35,842 bases of DNA from an uncultured Alphaproteobacteria bacterium (GTDB lineage: Bacteria > Pseudomonadota > Alphaproteobacteria > RF32 > CAG-239), in the NCBI GenBank assembly GCA_944391395.1, contig CALXTI010000003.1, forward strand, positions 1-35,842. Reading direction: 5' to 3'. Each line of letters starts with the position of its first letter. The stretch's first letter is position 1. The position numbers were made by a program, and so were the translations under genes. The notes under the pieces are model-generated. The model was not told the origin of the DNA, did no database searches, and worked only from the letters and a program-made list of their open reading frames with translations. This document shows, one piece after another, positions 17,662 through 24,707 of this stretch.

Positions 17662-17883
17662 TTATGCGTTGTCTGAATTTTCACCGTCGTCTTTTTTCTT
17701 TTCTTTTTCAGCCTTTACTTTGGCGATTTTCTCTTCAACGTTTTTGGCGCCTTTTTTAGCTGCATCAAGTCCGTCTTTGGCAGACTTTTCAAGAAAATTT
17801 TTCAACTCGGGAAGCTTGTCGGCCTGGAAGATAACAATCACCAGCACAATAACTAAAACCCAGCTCCAAAATCCTGAAAACAT
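17662..17883 (-). CDS. TatA/TatE-like twin-arginine translocase subunit
   Basis: This 73-residue protein has the TatA layout. There is a short N-terminal membrane helix (residues about 4-19), then A-D-K-L-P-E-L and an amphipathic Lys/Ala-rich helix (about 23-60), and an acidic tail. The hinge reads F-Q rather than the usual F-G. TatA forms the pore-like element of the Tat export system. Its ATG overlaps the nagZ stop by one base (TAATG), so it is translationally coupled. A tatA downstream of nagZ is usual in alphaproteobacteria, but tatB, tatC and the scpA-scpB genes normally between them are absent here. A small unrelated membrane protein is the alternative. Confidence 0.75.
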   Translation of the reverse strand: MFSGFWSWVLVIVLVIVIFQADKLPELKNFLEKSAKDGLDAAKKGAKNVEEKIAKVKAEKEKKKDDGENSDNA

Positions 17884-18947
17884 TATTTTTCTCCTTTTTG
17901 CATTTGATGCAGTATTTCGGTTGCATCATAATTGACACTTTCATCAGCAAACTGATTAACCTGACTATAATATTTTTTTCTTTCATTATCAAGTTTTATT
18001 CGTTTTTTTCCATGATTAAATACTTTTTTTATATTTTCAAAACGTTGTGCGGGAATATCCTCAAGGAAACGCGCTTTTTGGCATAACAGTTTCATTTCAT
18101 CAATTTTGCCGAAACAATAACAAACGATATCGCAGCCGGCGTTCCAAGCAGCTTCGGCCCGTTCGCCAACATTTCCTTTCAAGGCGTGCATGTCCAAGGC
18201 ATCGGAAAACAACAAGCCGCCAAAACCGATGCGCCCGCGGATAATTTCACGAATACCTTGAGCCGACATGGTTATCGGATTTTTATCATCAACTTCCGAA
18301 AGGAGAATATGCGCCGTCATTCCCGCCGGACAATCTGCGTTTTGTAAAAACGGATAAAAATCTCTTTCCAGTTCTTTAATTTTTTGATGGACAATTGGTA
18401 ACTGCATATGAGGGTCAACTATCGCGCGCCCGTGTCCGGGCAAATGTTTCATGCACGGGCAAACGCCGTTTTCGACGTATGATTTCCACATGATTTTACC
18501 AAGCCGCGAAACTTTTTTTTCATCATCGCCGAAACATCGTCCTTGCAAAGCCGGGGTTGTATCGGCATATTCCAAATCAAGCACCGGAGAAAAATTCATA
18601 TTGGCACCGATTTCAAGCATATCGTTTGCCATCAATAAGGTGTGCAAAGCCGCAATCTCCTCCGAGTCGATTTTGCCTAAAATTCTTTCGGAAGCATAAG
18701 AGCCGTACCCGGCCGCTTGCAGGCGGTTAACCCTGCCTCCCTCGGCGTCAACCGCCACAACAACATCTTCGCGTCCGATAACTTCTTTAATGTTCCGGAT
18801 AAGCCGCTGCGCTTGTTCTTTATTTTCAAGATTGCGGTTAAACAATGTAACGCCCAGCGGATTATAATGTTCAAACAAATGTTTTTCTTCATCGGACAAA
18901 GAAGTGCCGCCGATAGATAATAAAGCTGCCGAAATTGGACGCATCAT
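17883..18947 (-). CDS. nagZ: beta-N-acetylhexosaminidase (GH3), peptidoglycan recycling
   Basis: The 354-residue protein has the full NagZ length. It contains V-D-A-E-G-G-R-V-N-R-L near residues 66-76, K-H-L-P-G-H-G at 167-173 with the Asp178-x-His180 acid/base dyad, and the nucleophile Asp249 in F-S-D-A-L-D-M. It removes GlcNAc from anhydro-muropeptides in the cytoplasm. It starts 8 bases after the SPOR gene and overlaps the tatA-like gene, so it is the middle gene of three. There is no signal peptide, as expected. Confidence 0.95.
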   Translation of the reverse strand: MMRPISAALLSIGGTSLSDEEKHLFEHYNPLGVTLFNRNLENKEQAQRLIRNIKEVIGREDVVVAVDAEGGRVNRLQAAGYGSYASERILGKIDSEEIAALHTLLMANDMLEIGANMNFSPVLDLEYADTTPALQGRCFGDDEKKVSRLGKIMWKSYVENGVCPCMKHLPGHGRAIVDPHMQLPIVHQKIKELERDFYPFLQNADCPAGMTAHILLSEVDDKNPITMSAQGIREIIRGRIGFGGLLFSDALDMHALKGNVGERAEAAWNAGCDIVCYCFGKIDEMKLLCQKARFLEDIPAQRFENIKKVFNHGKKRIKLDNERKKYYSQVNQFADESVNYDATEILHQMQKGEK

Positions 18948-18955
18948 ATCGTTCT

Positions 18956-19948
18956 CTATTTTTGTTTGACGATACAGCTGCCGCCGGCTTTTTTAATCTC
19001 GGCGCAGACTTTGTCCGCTTGCGCACGCTCCGCAAACGCGCCGGCTTTCAAACGATAAAGAGTGCTGCCTGTATTGGTTACGGTCGATTCGATTTCATGC
19101 GGTAAAGATTTTAAAACGCCGTGTGTGGCCGATAAATCTTTCCAGGCATCTTCGACGGCTTTTTGATTGGAAGAAGCAATCAGCTGAACCTGCCAAACGC
19201 CTTTAGCGATTGCCGTTGTTTTTTCAGTTGTTTTGACCGCCGGAGATTCATTTGTTTTTACGGTGGCGGTTTGTGTTGTCGGTGCTTTGTTTTCTTTAGC
19301 CATAACCGGTTCTTTTTTTACGGATGCCGTCTTTGTTACGGCGGGTTGTTTTGTTTCAACCGTTGTTTCAACCGCTTTGTTGTTTTCGGTTTTTGCCTCG
19401 ACTTCAATTTCCGGCAGCTTTTCGGGAATGGTGATTTTTTCGCCGGAGCTGACGGAAACAGGCTCTAAATTTTCTTCAATAACTTTAACCGGCAACGGGT
19501 CTTCAACGGTCTTGTCAGCAGCAATATCGGTTGCTGTTTCTGCTTGCGGTGCGATAACCGGCATTTTCGGCGTTTCAGGTTCCGGCAAAATGCTTTCTAT
19601 TTTTTCTTCCTGAGTTTCTTTTTTCTCCACCAAATCATAAACGGATTTGTCCTGGTTGGGAATTTCCATGCCGCCCGGTTCGCTGGGTTGGATTTTTGCC
19701 GGGCTGATAGGTCGCCGCACAACGGGAATGTCTTGTGCATCTTGAGCCGAAAAACGCGGTGCCAGCAAAACCCAGCTGACAATTCCGGCTAAAGCAATTC
19801 CTGCCAGAGTGCCGATAAAACCATTGCGCGAACGCTGCAAATCTTGGCGCCGTTCTTCCATATCTTCATGCTGCTGGTTGGCAATTTTTTGTTTGAATTC
19901 ACTTAAATAATCATCATCTTTTTCATTTTCGGAAAATTCTTTGAACAT
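18956..19948 (-). CDS. SPOR-domain membrane protein
   Basis: In this 330-residue protein, an acidic, Gln-rich cytoplasmic head (1-45) precedes one membrane helix (about 46-66). A long Pro/Glu/Thr/Lys-rich low-complexity periplasmic linker (about 75-245) follows. The C-terminal SPOR domain (about 252-328) starts W-Q-V-Q-L-I-A-S-S and contains Y-R-L-K-A-G-A-F. SPOR domains bind denuded glycan strands at the division septum. The gene heads the nagZ-tatA-like operon; AAGAGG precedes the ATG. SPOR before nagZ is a usual alphaproteobacterial order. Confidence 0.9.
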   Translation of the reverse strand: MFKEFSENEKDDDYLSEFKQKIANQQHEDMEERRQDLQRSRNGFIGTLAGIALAGIVSWVLLAPRFSAQDAQDIPVVRRPISPAKIQPSEPGGMEIPNQDKSVYDLVEKKETQEEKIESILPEPETPKMPVIAPQAETATDIAADKTVEDPLPVKVIEENLEPVSVSSGEKITIPEKLPEIEVEAKTENNKAVETTVETKQPAVTKTASVKKEPVMAKENKAPTTQTATVKTNESPAVKTTEKTTAIAKGVWQVQLIASSNQKAVEDAWKDLSATHGVLKSLPHEIESTVTNTGSTLYRLKAGAFAERAQADKVCAEIKKAGGSCIVKQK

Positions 19949-20026
19949 GGATAAAACCTCTTGTTAAGCTTGAATATTTTGTTCAGATAATACTGTGAAA
20001 AACTTTATAATCCTTTAACATCGGGC

Positions 20027-20054
20027 TTGCATAAATACGATTTTGCGCTAAACT
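20027..20054 (+). promoter_or_regulatory. possible promoter of xth-S41 peptidase
   Basis: TTGCAT (20027-20032), a 16-base spacer and TAAACT (20049-20054), 34 bases before the xth ATG. Confidence 0.35.
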
Positions 20055-20088
20055 TTTACAAAGTTGATTAAAAAATGGAAAAACTTTG

Positions 20089-20880
20089 ATGCTGATTTCA
20101 ACCTATAACATAAATTCCGTCAACGCCCGTTTGCCAAACCTTTTGTCTTGGCTTGACAAAGCTAAACCCGATGTTGTCTTGCTCCAGGAGATTAAAACCG
20201 AATTCAATTCTTTCCCGTTTTTTGAAATCAATTCCGCCGGCTATGAGGCAAAAGTGTTCGGGCAAAAAAGCTATAACGGGGTGGCGGTCTTAAGCCGTTA
20301 TAAAATGGAAGTCGTTGCTGAGGGGATTCCCGGTTTTGCTGATGAAAACGCCCGTTATCTGGAAGTTTTGGTCAAGGCGCCGGCAGCCGATATCCGCGTA
20401 GCTTCCGTTTATCTGCCCAACGGCAACCCGCCGTACAACAATCCCGATGATGAATCAAAATTTGCCTATAAACTTGAATTTATGAATGCTTTATATAATC
20501 ATGCGGCAGAGTTGTTGCGCAATCATGAAAAAATTGTTTTGGGAGGCGATTTTAATGTGATTGCCACACAAGATGATGTGTATGATGTCGAATTGTTCAA
20601 AAACAACGCTTTGTTTCGTCCTGCCGTGCGCCAAAGGCTCAAAGCTCTGCAATATCTTGGCCTTTATGATGCTTTCCGCACGTTGCATCCGCGGGACAAC
20701 GGCTACACTTATTGGGACTACGGCAAAGCTTATATGCAGGATTTGGGCATGCGTATAGATTATTTGTTTTTGTCGGCGCAAATGGCAGATGCTTTGGTGT
20801 CCTGCCAAGTTGATAAAAACCCGCGTGTGATGGACAAACCCTCGGATCACACGGTTTTAACCGCGGAATTCCGGTTTTGA
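20089..20880 (+). CDS. xth: exodeoxyribonuclease III (AP endonuclease family)
   Basis: The protein is 263 residues from the ATG at 20089; an in-frame TTG lies directly before it and is less likely. The endonuclease/exonuclease/phosphatase fold residues are present: N-I-N-S-V-N-A-R-L, L-L-Q-E-I-K-T-E, V-Y-L-P-N-G, G-G-D-F-N-V, R-I-D-Y-L-F and the closing S-D-H. The enzyme cuts abasic sites and removes 3' blocks in base-excision repair. In many alphaproteobacteria xth follows lolA directly; here the SPOR-nagZ-tatA block lies between them. It is probably co-transcribed with the S41 peptidase, 13 bases on. Confidence 0.94.
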   Translation: MLISTYNINSVNARLPNLLSWLDKAKPDVVLLQEIKTEFNSFPFFEINSAGYEAKVFGQKSYNGVAVLSRYKMEVVAEGIPGFADENARYLEVLVKAPAADIRVASVYLPNGNPPYNNPDDESKFAYKLEFMNALYNHAAELLRNHEKIVLGGDFNVIATQDDVYDVELFKNNALFRPAVRQRLKALQYLGLYDAFRTLHPRDNGYTYWDYGKAYMQDLGMRIDYLFLSAQMADALVSCQVDKNPRVMDKPSDHTVLTAEFRF

Positions 20881-20893
20881 AAGAGAAAACGCA

Positions 20894-21964
20894 ATGAAAT
20901 TGGCTGTCGTATTTATCATGAGTTTGTTTTTTTCGTTTGCGGCGCAGGCGGATTCCATAGAACAGGTTTATATCACATTAAGCGAAGACTACATCAATGC
21001 GTTAAACAATCGCGACATCACCTTAAAAGGTTTGCAAGCATTGGAAAAAACCGATGCGAATATTAAAGTTTCCGCCACGGATAAAAAACTATACATTTAT
21101 TATAAACGCCGGCTTGCCAAAGTTTTCTCACTGCCGGAAACGGTCAACGAAACCGTCGCTTGGGCGGATTTAAGCCGTGAAGTCATTGCCGCCGCCGCAA
21201 AAATATCGCCGGAAGTCGAATTATATGATTTTGAAATGCCGGATCGTTTCACCCGCTCAGTTTTTCACGAGCTTGATGGATATTCGCATTATTACGACGC
21301 TTTCCGCGATGAAACGCCGTCATCGCATAAAGTTCGCCGCAATTTTGCCGCCCGCATGACGGATGATGTGTTGATTATTAAAATTCTGTCTTTCAAACAA
21401 GGCGTGGGCGGCGAAGTTCAAAAAGCCTTGCAAGCTCATCCGGAGGCGGAAGGAATCATCCTGGATTTGCGCGGCAATCACGGCGGTGTTTTGGCCGAAG
21501 CCGTTACAATTACGGATATGTTTTTGGACGAGGGCATCATCACCTATACCGGTGGCAAAACCGGTCAAGCGCCGGAATTTTACACGGCTGCGGCCGGCGA
21601 TATAACCGACAACAAACCTTTGGTTGTGCTGGTTGACGGCTATACCGCTTCGGCGGCGGAGATTTTGGCCGCCGCTTTAAGCGAACAAAACCGTGCAATT
21701 TTAATCGGTACCGACACGTACGGCAAAGGCACGGTGCAAAACGTGGTGCGTGTAGATGATGAAAGAGCGATGGCTCTGACCACGGCTTATTTTTACACGC
21801 CATCCGGCGTCGCTATTGATAAACAGGGTTTAAAGCCGGCGGTTTGCACCGGAAATATAAATTCGCCCGAAAATCTTGCCGATGCCGATTGCACCAAAGC
21901 CGACCGCTTAAATGAAGAAACGGATGTGCAAATCGCCATAAAATACATAAAAAACGAGTTATGA
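20894..21964 (+). CDS. S41 family (C-terminal processing) peptidase without PDZ domain
   Basis: The 356-residue protein has a signal peptide (about 1-19). An N-terminal helical part ends in F-H-E-L-D-G-Y-S-H-Y (124-133), equivalent to the family's L-D-P-H-S-x-Y. The protease core follows from about 155: I-I-L-D-L-R-G-N-H-G-G at 188-198, catalytic Ser253 in Y-T-A-S-A-A-E-I, and Lys278 in Y-G-K-G-T-V-Q. Their spacing of 25 matches E. coli Prc. Only about 25 residues separate the two parts, where the PDZ domain normally lies. The expected role is periplasmic processing of protein tails; regulation must differ without PDZ. Confidence 0.88.
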   Translation: MKLAVVFIMSLFFSFAAQADSIEQVYITLSEDYINALNNRDITLKGLQALEKTDANIKVSATDKKLYIYYKRRLAKVFSLPETVNETVAWADLSREVIAAAAKISPEVELYDFEMPDRFTRSVFHELDGYSHYYDAFRDETPSSHKVRRNFAARMTDDVLIIKILSFKQGVGGEVQKALQAHPEAEGIILDLRGNHGGVLAEAVTITDMFLDEGIITYTGGKTGQAPEFYTAAAGDITDNKPLVVLVDGYTASAAEILAAALSEQNRAILIGTDTYGKGTVQNVVRVDDERAMALTTAYFYTPSGVAIDKQGLKPAVCTGNINSPENLADADCTKADRLNEETDVQIAIKYIKNEL

Positions 21965-21975
21965 CAAATTTGTTG

Positions 21976-22003
21976 TTGACAACGGCGCGAAAAAATGTAT
22001 ATT
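21976..22003 (+). promoter_or_regulatory. strong predicted promoter of rpmG
   Basis: TTGACA (21976-21981), a 16-base spacer and TATATT (21998-22003), 12 bases after the S41 peptidase stop. Transcription would start near 22010, about 40 bases before the ATG. Confidence 0.75.
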
Positions 22004-22050
22004 ACGCCTAAATGTTTTGATTTATAACCTTTAATTTAAGAGTAAAAACA

Positions 22051-22218
22051 ATGGCAAAAGCAATAAAAGTAAAAGTGAAATTAGAGAGTAGTGCCGGTAC
22101 CGGTACGTTTTATCTGGCTGAAAAGAATCCGAGAACTCATCCGGAAAAGTTGGTCTTGAAAAAGTATGACAAGAAGTCCAAAAAACACGAAGAGTTTGTT
22201 GAAAAGAAGTTAAAGTAG
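22051..22218 (+). CDS. rpmG: 50S ribosomal protein L33
   Basis: This 55-residue basic protein has the L33 pattern: an A-K-A-I-K-V-K-V-K-L-E-S start, G-T-G-T-F-Y near 17-22, then K-N-P-R-T-H-P-E-K-L-V-L-K-K-Y-D and a Lys-rich end. It lacks the Cys pairs of zinc-binding L33 forms, as is usual in proteobacteria. It sits in the large subunit near the E site. It is a complete single-gene unit with its own strong promoter and terminator. Confidence 0.96.
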   Translation: MAKAIKVKVKLESSAGTGTFYLAEKNPRTHPEKLVLKKYDKKSKKHEEFVEKKLK

Positions 22219-22242
22219 TTCTTTGTCAGAATAAAATTTTAT

Positions 22243-22274
22243 CAAGAGGTACGGGCAGCCGCGCCTCTTTTTTT
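22243..22274 (+). terminator. intrinsic terminator of rpmG
   Basis: AAGAGG pairs with CCTCTT around a GC-rich centre, followed by a run of T, 25 bases after the rpmG stop. Confidence 0.75.
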
Positions 22275-22345
22275 ATGATAAAAAACGGCTTTATCAACCG
22301 GCAATTTCTTATTTATCAGGGTGTTTGAAAGCCGCGTTTTTTAAC

Positions 22346-23299
22346 TTATTCTTCCGCCGCATCGGCAAAAGCTTTGTTATATTCACGTTTTAAGGTTTCA
22401 ATCTGAACATCGGTGTAACGCTGGGTTGTGTTCAATGAGGCATGACCCAGCAGCTCCTGAATAGAACGCAAATCAGTCCCTTCGGCCAGCAAATGCGTGG
22501 CAAAAGAGTGCCGCAATGCATGCGGCGTTACCGTATCGGGAAGTCCCATATCCATACGGATTTTTTCCAACTGGCGCTGCACAATCCGCGGACTCAGGCG
22601 GTTGCCTCGGGCGCCGACAAACAAAGGGCTGTCTGCCTTAAAGTCATACGGCGATGCTTGTTGATATTGTTTTACGGCTTCATAAATCACCGGCAGCAGC
22701 GGAACGATTCTTTCTTTGTTGCCTTTGCCTTTAATACGCAAAAATTTGCTGTTTTGCGTAATATCACCGGCATTTAATGAGAGCGCTTCGGAAATACGCA
22801 GCCCGCAACCGTAAAGCAAAATCAGCACGGCTTTATCACGTTTTGCCAACCAGTCATCATGAGCAAAAACGGCTGTTTTCTGTAAGATTGATTGAATGTC
22901 GTCCACTTCCACGGATTTTGGCAGCACTTTGGGTTGTTTGGGTGTGGATAGAACCGAAACCGCCGGATTGTGTAAAATTTGTTCTCTGTCCAGCCATTTG
23001 AAAAAATTTTTAAAAGCCGACATCTCGCGCGCCATGGAGCTTTTTTCAATGTGCTTTACCGCGCGATGACTGATAAAGCGTCGAAAATCATACACTTCCA
23101 TTTGTGCCAAAAAATCAAGCGTAACCGGTGTATCTGCACCGTAAAAATTAATAAAGCATGCCAAATCTCGCCCGTAAGCATCCAATGTATGCTCCGAATA
23201 ACGACGTTCGTTTTTAAGCCATGTCAGCCAGCGAATAATGATTTCCTGCACCTCGGGCGTTGCTTTATATTTGATTGCTTCTTTCATGATTTCCAGCAT
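22346..23299 (-). CDS. xerC: tyrosine recombinase XerC
   Basis: The 317-residue protein has a SAM-like N-terminal DNA-binding domain (about 17-105) and a catalytic domain with all residues in place: Arg168, Lys192, His260, Arg263, His286 and nucleophile Tyr295. The S-I-Q-E-L-L-G-H-A-S-L-N-T-T-Q segment resembles alphaproteobacterial XerC more than XerD. It resolves chromosome dimers at dif with its partner. A second start at 23287 (ATG after GGAAATC) has the better ribosome site. It lies 23 bases downstream of a pilin-like gene on the same strand, so read-through from that gene's promoter is possible. Confidence 0.92.
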   Translation of the reverse strand: MLEIMKEAIKYKATPEVQEIIIRWLTWLKNERRYSEHTLDAYGRDLACFINFYGADTPVTLDFLAQMEVYDFRRFISHRAVKHIEKSSMAREMSAFKNFFKWLDREQILHNPAVSVLSTPKQPKVLPKSVEVDDIQSILQKTAVFAHDDWLAKRDKAVLILLYGCGLRISEALSLNAGDITQNSKFLRIKGKGNKERIVPLLPVIYEAVKQYQQASPYDFKADSPLFVGARGNRLSPRIVQRQLEKIRMDMGLPDTVTPHALRHSFATHLLAEGTDLRSIQELLGHASLNTTQRYTDVQIETLKREYNKAFADAAEE

Positions 23300-23322
23300 A
23301 ACGCCGAAAAGTTAAAATCTTT

Positions 23323-23958
23323 TTACCGAATTTTCCACACGATTTTGAACTCGACATCTTCGGTTCCGGCATGACGGGTGCAAATATCATAAATCTGTTC
23401 AAGCGTTGCGTTCTTTAAACACGTGCGTCCGGATAAACAAGCATTATCACCGTATAAAATACCGATTTGTTCTTCTTCCGTCTGATAACCGCTTAAGGTC
23501 GAAATATAAAGAATATTGCTGCTGTTTTCTTTGGCGGTAACAATCAAGTTGCGACAGATTTCCAGATTTTGAGAAAAATTATTGGTAAGTGTCTCAGAGT
23601 CTTTGAAAACAAGATTCATTGATTCTTGGCCGGTATTTTCATCATAATTGTAATAAATCCCCCATCGTAGATTAAAAGCATCATAAATTCTACCTTCTTC
23701 ACCGTCATGTATCATCTCAATCGGAATTTCATCCATTTTGATAAAAAAAGAAGTAAGGTACTGATTGCGATAATCTTTTGAAAAACTATGGGCAAAACGC
23801 GCCACGGCATTAATAACGGTATTTATTTGTTCGGCTTGTTTGTTAAGTTTGTATTTAAACATGGCTTTAGAATATCCGGACATCGCCCCGACCGATAAAA
23901 CGCCGATTATTGCAAGCACACCCAACATCTCCACCATGGAACGACCTTTTTCTTGCAT
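23323..23958 (-). CDS. pilin-like protein with prepilin N-terminus and four conserved Cys
   Basis: The protein is 211 residues from the ATG at 23958, chosen for the strong GGAGGAGTTT ribosome site; a TTG 69 bases further upstream lacks one. A five-residue leader ends in Gly5, then R-S-M-V-E, so Glu lies at +5 but +1 is Arg rather than the usual Phe or Met. A hydrophobic helix M-L-G-V-L-A-I-I-G-V-L-S-V-G-A-M follows. The C-terminal domain has Cys135, 174, 180 and 193, spaced 39, 6 and 13. It is paralogous to the proteins at 1-506 and 32784-33581. No pilus or secretion machinery is nearby. It may be a pseudopilin or an exported minor pilin; the function is unknown. Confidence 0.88.
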   Translation of the reverse strand: MQEKGRSMVEMLGVLAIIGVLSVGAMSGYSKAMFKYKLNKQAEQINTVINAVARFAHSFSKDYRNQYLTSFFIKMDEIPIEMIHDGEEGRIYDAFNLRWGIYYNYDENTGQESMNLVFKDSETLTNNFSQNLEICRNLIVTAKENSSNILYISTLSGYQTEEEQIGILYGDNACLSGRTCLKNATLEQIYDICTRHAGTEDVEFKIVWKIR

Positions 23959-24005
23959 AAACTCCTCCGAACCCGACAAAAAATCATCAATTTCTACGGA
24001 ATTAT

Positions 24006-24058
24006 AAACCGTTTTTTTTTTTTGCAATTTTAAAGAGTCTTTTGGGGATAAGTCGCAA
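24006..24058 (-). promoter_or_regulatory. conserved upstream block of a pilin-like gene (copy A, A12 tract)
   Basis: This 53-base block is almost identical to 33631-33682, with one substitution and one A-tract length difference. Read on the minus strand it starts TTGCGACTTATCCCCA, then carries TTTAAA 18 bases after TTGCGA, then TTGC-A12-CGG. Just beyond lies TATAAT, 15 bases from TTGCAA. The block ends 47 bases before the start codon. It probably contains the promoter; the A tract could affect spacing or leader length. Confidence 0.65.
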
Positions 24059-24107
24059 CCGACATTTTATCGTCGTCCCGCAAGAAGACAATGTTATTTA
24101 AAGATAC

Positions 24108-24136
24108 AAAAAAAGCCCTCTCAAAAGAAAGGGCTT
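24108..24136 (-). terminator. intrinsic terminator of tRNA-Arg
   Basis: AAGCCCT pairs with AGGGCTT and runs into seven T on the minus strand, just after the tRNA 3' end. Confidence 0.85.
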
Positions 24137-24142
24137 AGAAAA

Positions 24143-24219
24143 TGGCGCGCCCGGCGGGATTCGAACTCACAACCTTCTGATCCGTAGTCAGATGCTCTAT
24201 CCAATTGAGCTACGGGCGC
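24143..24219 (-). tRNA. tRNA-Arg (anticodon ACG)
   Basis: This 77-base tRNA has a 7-bp acceptor stem (GCGCCCG with CGGGCGC) and an encoded CCA end. The D arm has AGCTCAATTGGATAGAGC, and the anticodon loop CTACGGA sits on a TCTGA/TCAGA stem, giving ACG. The T loop reads GTTCGAATC. It decodes CGU/CGC/CGA after A-to-I editing. The stretch 24028-24366 without protein genes holds the pilin-gene upstream block, this tRNA and its signals. Confidence 0.97.
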
Positions 24220-24233
24220 ATCAGATGTAAGTG

Positions 24234-24262
24234 TTAATAATGCAATTTATTTTTATTTGCAA
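24234..24262 (-). promoter_or_regulatory. predicted promoter of tRNA-Arg
   Basis: On the minus strand TTGCAA (24262-24257), 17 bases, TATTAA (24239-24234). Transcription would start about 8 bases before the mature 5' end. Confidence 0.5.
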
Positions 24263-24321
24263 GCATTATTTTTAAATTTAGATAAAAAATATGCAAATCT
24301 GAGCCGCCGGCTTAATTTTAT

Positions 24322-24350
24322 TTGACAATTTATCAGGCATTGCATACCAT
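24322..24350 (+). promoter_or_regulatory. predicted promoter of the small membrane-protein gene
   Basis: TTGACA (24322-24327), a 17-base spacer and TACCAT (24345-24350). It overlaps the extended open frame that begins at TTG 24322, which argues that translation starts later. Confidence 0.45.
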
Positions 24351-24366
24351 ACAAATACAAAATTAT

Positions 24367-24675
24367 ATGGTTATGGAAACAATTATTGCATTAGTTTTTA
24401 TTTTGGTCGGTGTTATTTCCGGCTATTACGCATTAGAGCAGAAAAAAGATTGGGCGCTTGGTGTTTTTATCACCTGCCATTTTTTCTTTTTGTTCGTGCA
24501 GCTTAATCTTTTTCCGCCTGCCGCGGCAACTTTACAGGTTGATAACACGGTTTATGATTTGGGGGGCTTGATATCAAGTTTTTTAAATTTTGGTTTCTCA
24601 ATCATATTGATGTGGGTGGCAACGGGGGTGCTTATATGGCTGCTTAAAGTTACAAAAAAACAGGTTTGGGCATAA
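24367..24675 (+). CDS. small hypothetical membrane protein (about 102 aa)
   Basis: I do not recognise a family. Starting at ATG 24367 (or 24373) the protein has three hydrophobic helices, roughly residues 4-22, 31-52 and 66-95, with a short Lys-rich C-terminus. The frame extends to a TTG at 24322, but that base is the -35 box of a likely promoter, so the later ATG is preferred. Neither ATG has a clear ribosome site, and the predicted leader is only about 10 bases. The last codons and stop lie inside an intrinsic terminator. The gene is isolated between tRNA-Arg and glgP. Confidence 0.6.
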   Translation: MVMETIIALVFILVGVISGYYALEQKKDWALGVFITCHFFFLFVQLNLFPPAAATLQVDNTVYDLGGLISSFLNFGFSIILMWVATGVLIWLLKVTKKQVWA

Positions 24676-24693
24676 AGCCTAAACCTGTTTTTG
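24653..24693. terminator. bidirectional intrinsic terminator between the membrane-protein gene and glgP
   Basis: AACAGGTTTGGGC pairs with GCCTAAACCTGTT (one G-U) around ATAAA. It is flanked by A-runs on one side and T-runs on the other, so it works for both converging genes. Confidence 0.85.
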
Positions 24694-24707
24694 CGTTTAC
24701 GGCACAC

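Noticed and set aside
23959..24027. Longer pilin-like start at TTG 24027
   Set aside because: It would begin inside the conserved upstream block and A tract, without a ribosome site; the ATG at 23958 has a strong one and a normal leader.
24042..24052. DnaA-box-like TTATCCCCA in both pilin upstream blocks (second copy near 33666-33676)
   Set aside because: One mismatch to TTATCCACA and only a single site per block; not enough to claim DnaA control or an origin.
22346..24219. tRNA-Arg next to a tyrosine recombinase as a sign of an integrated element
   Set aside because: The recombinase is XerC-like with housekeeping features, the tRNA has no duplicated 3' end visible nearby, and no phage or plasmid genes are present.
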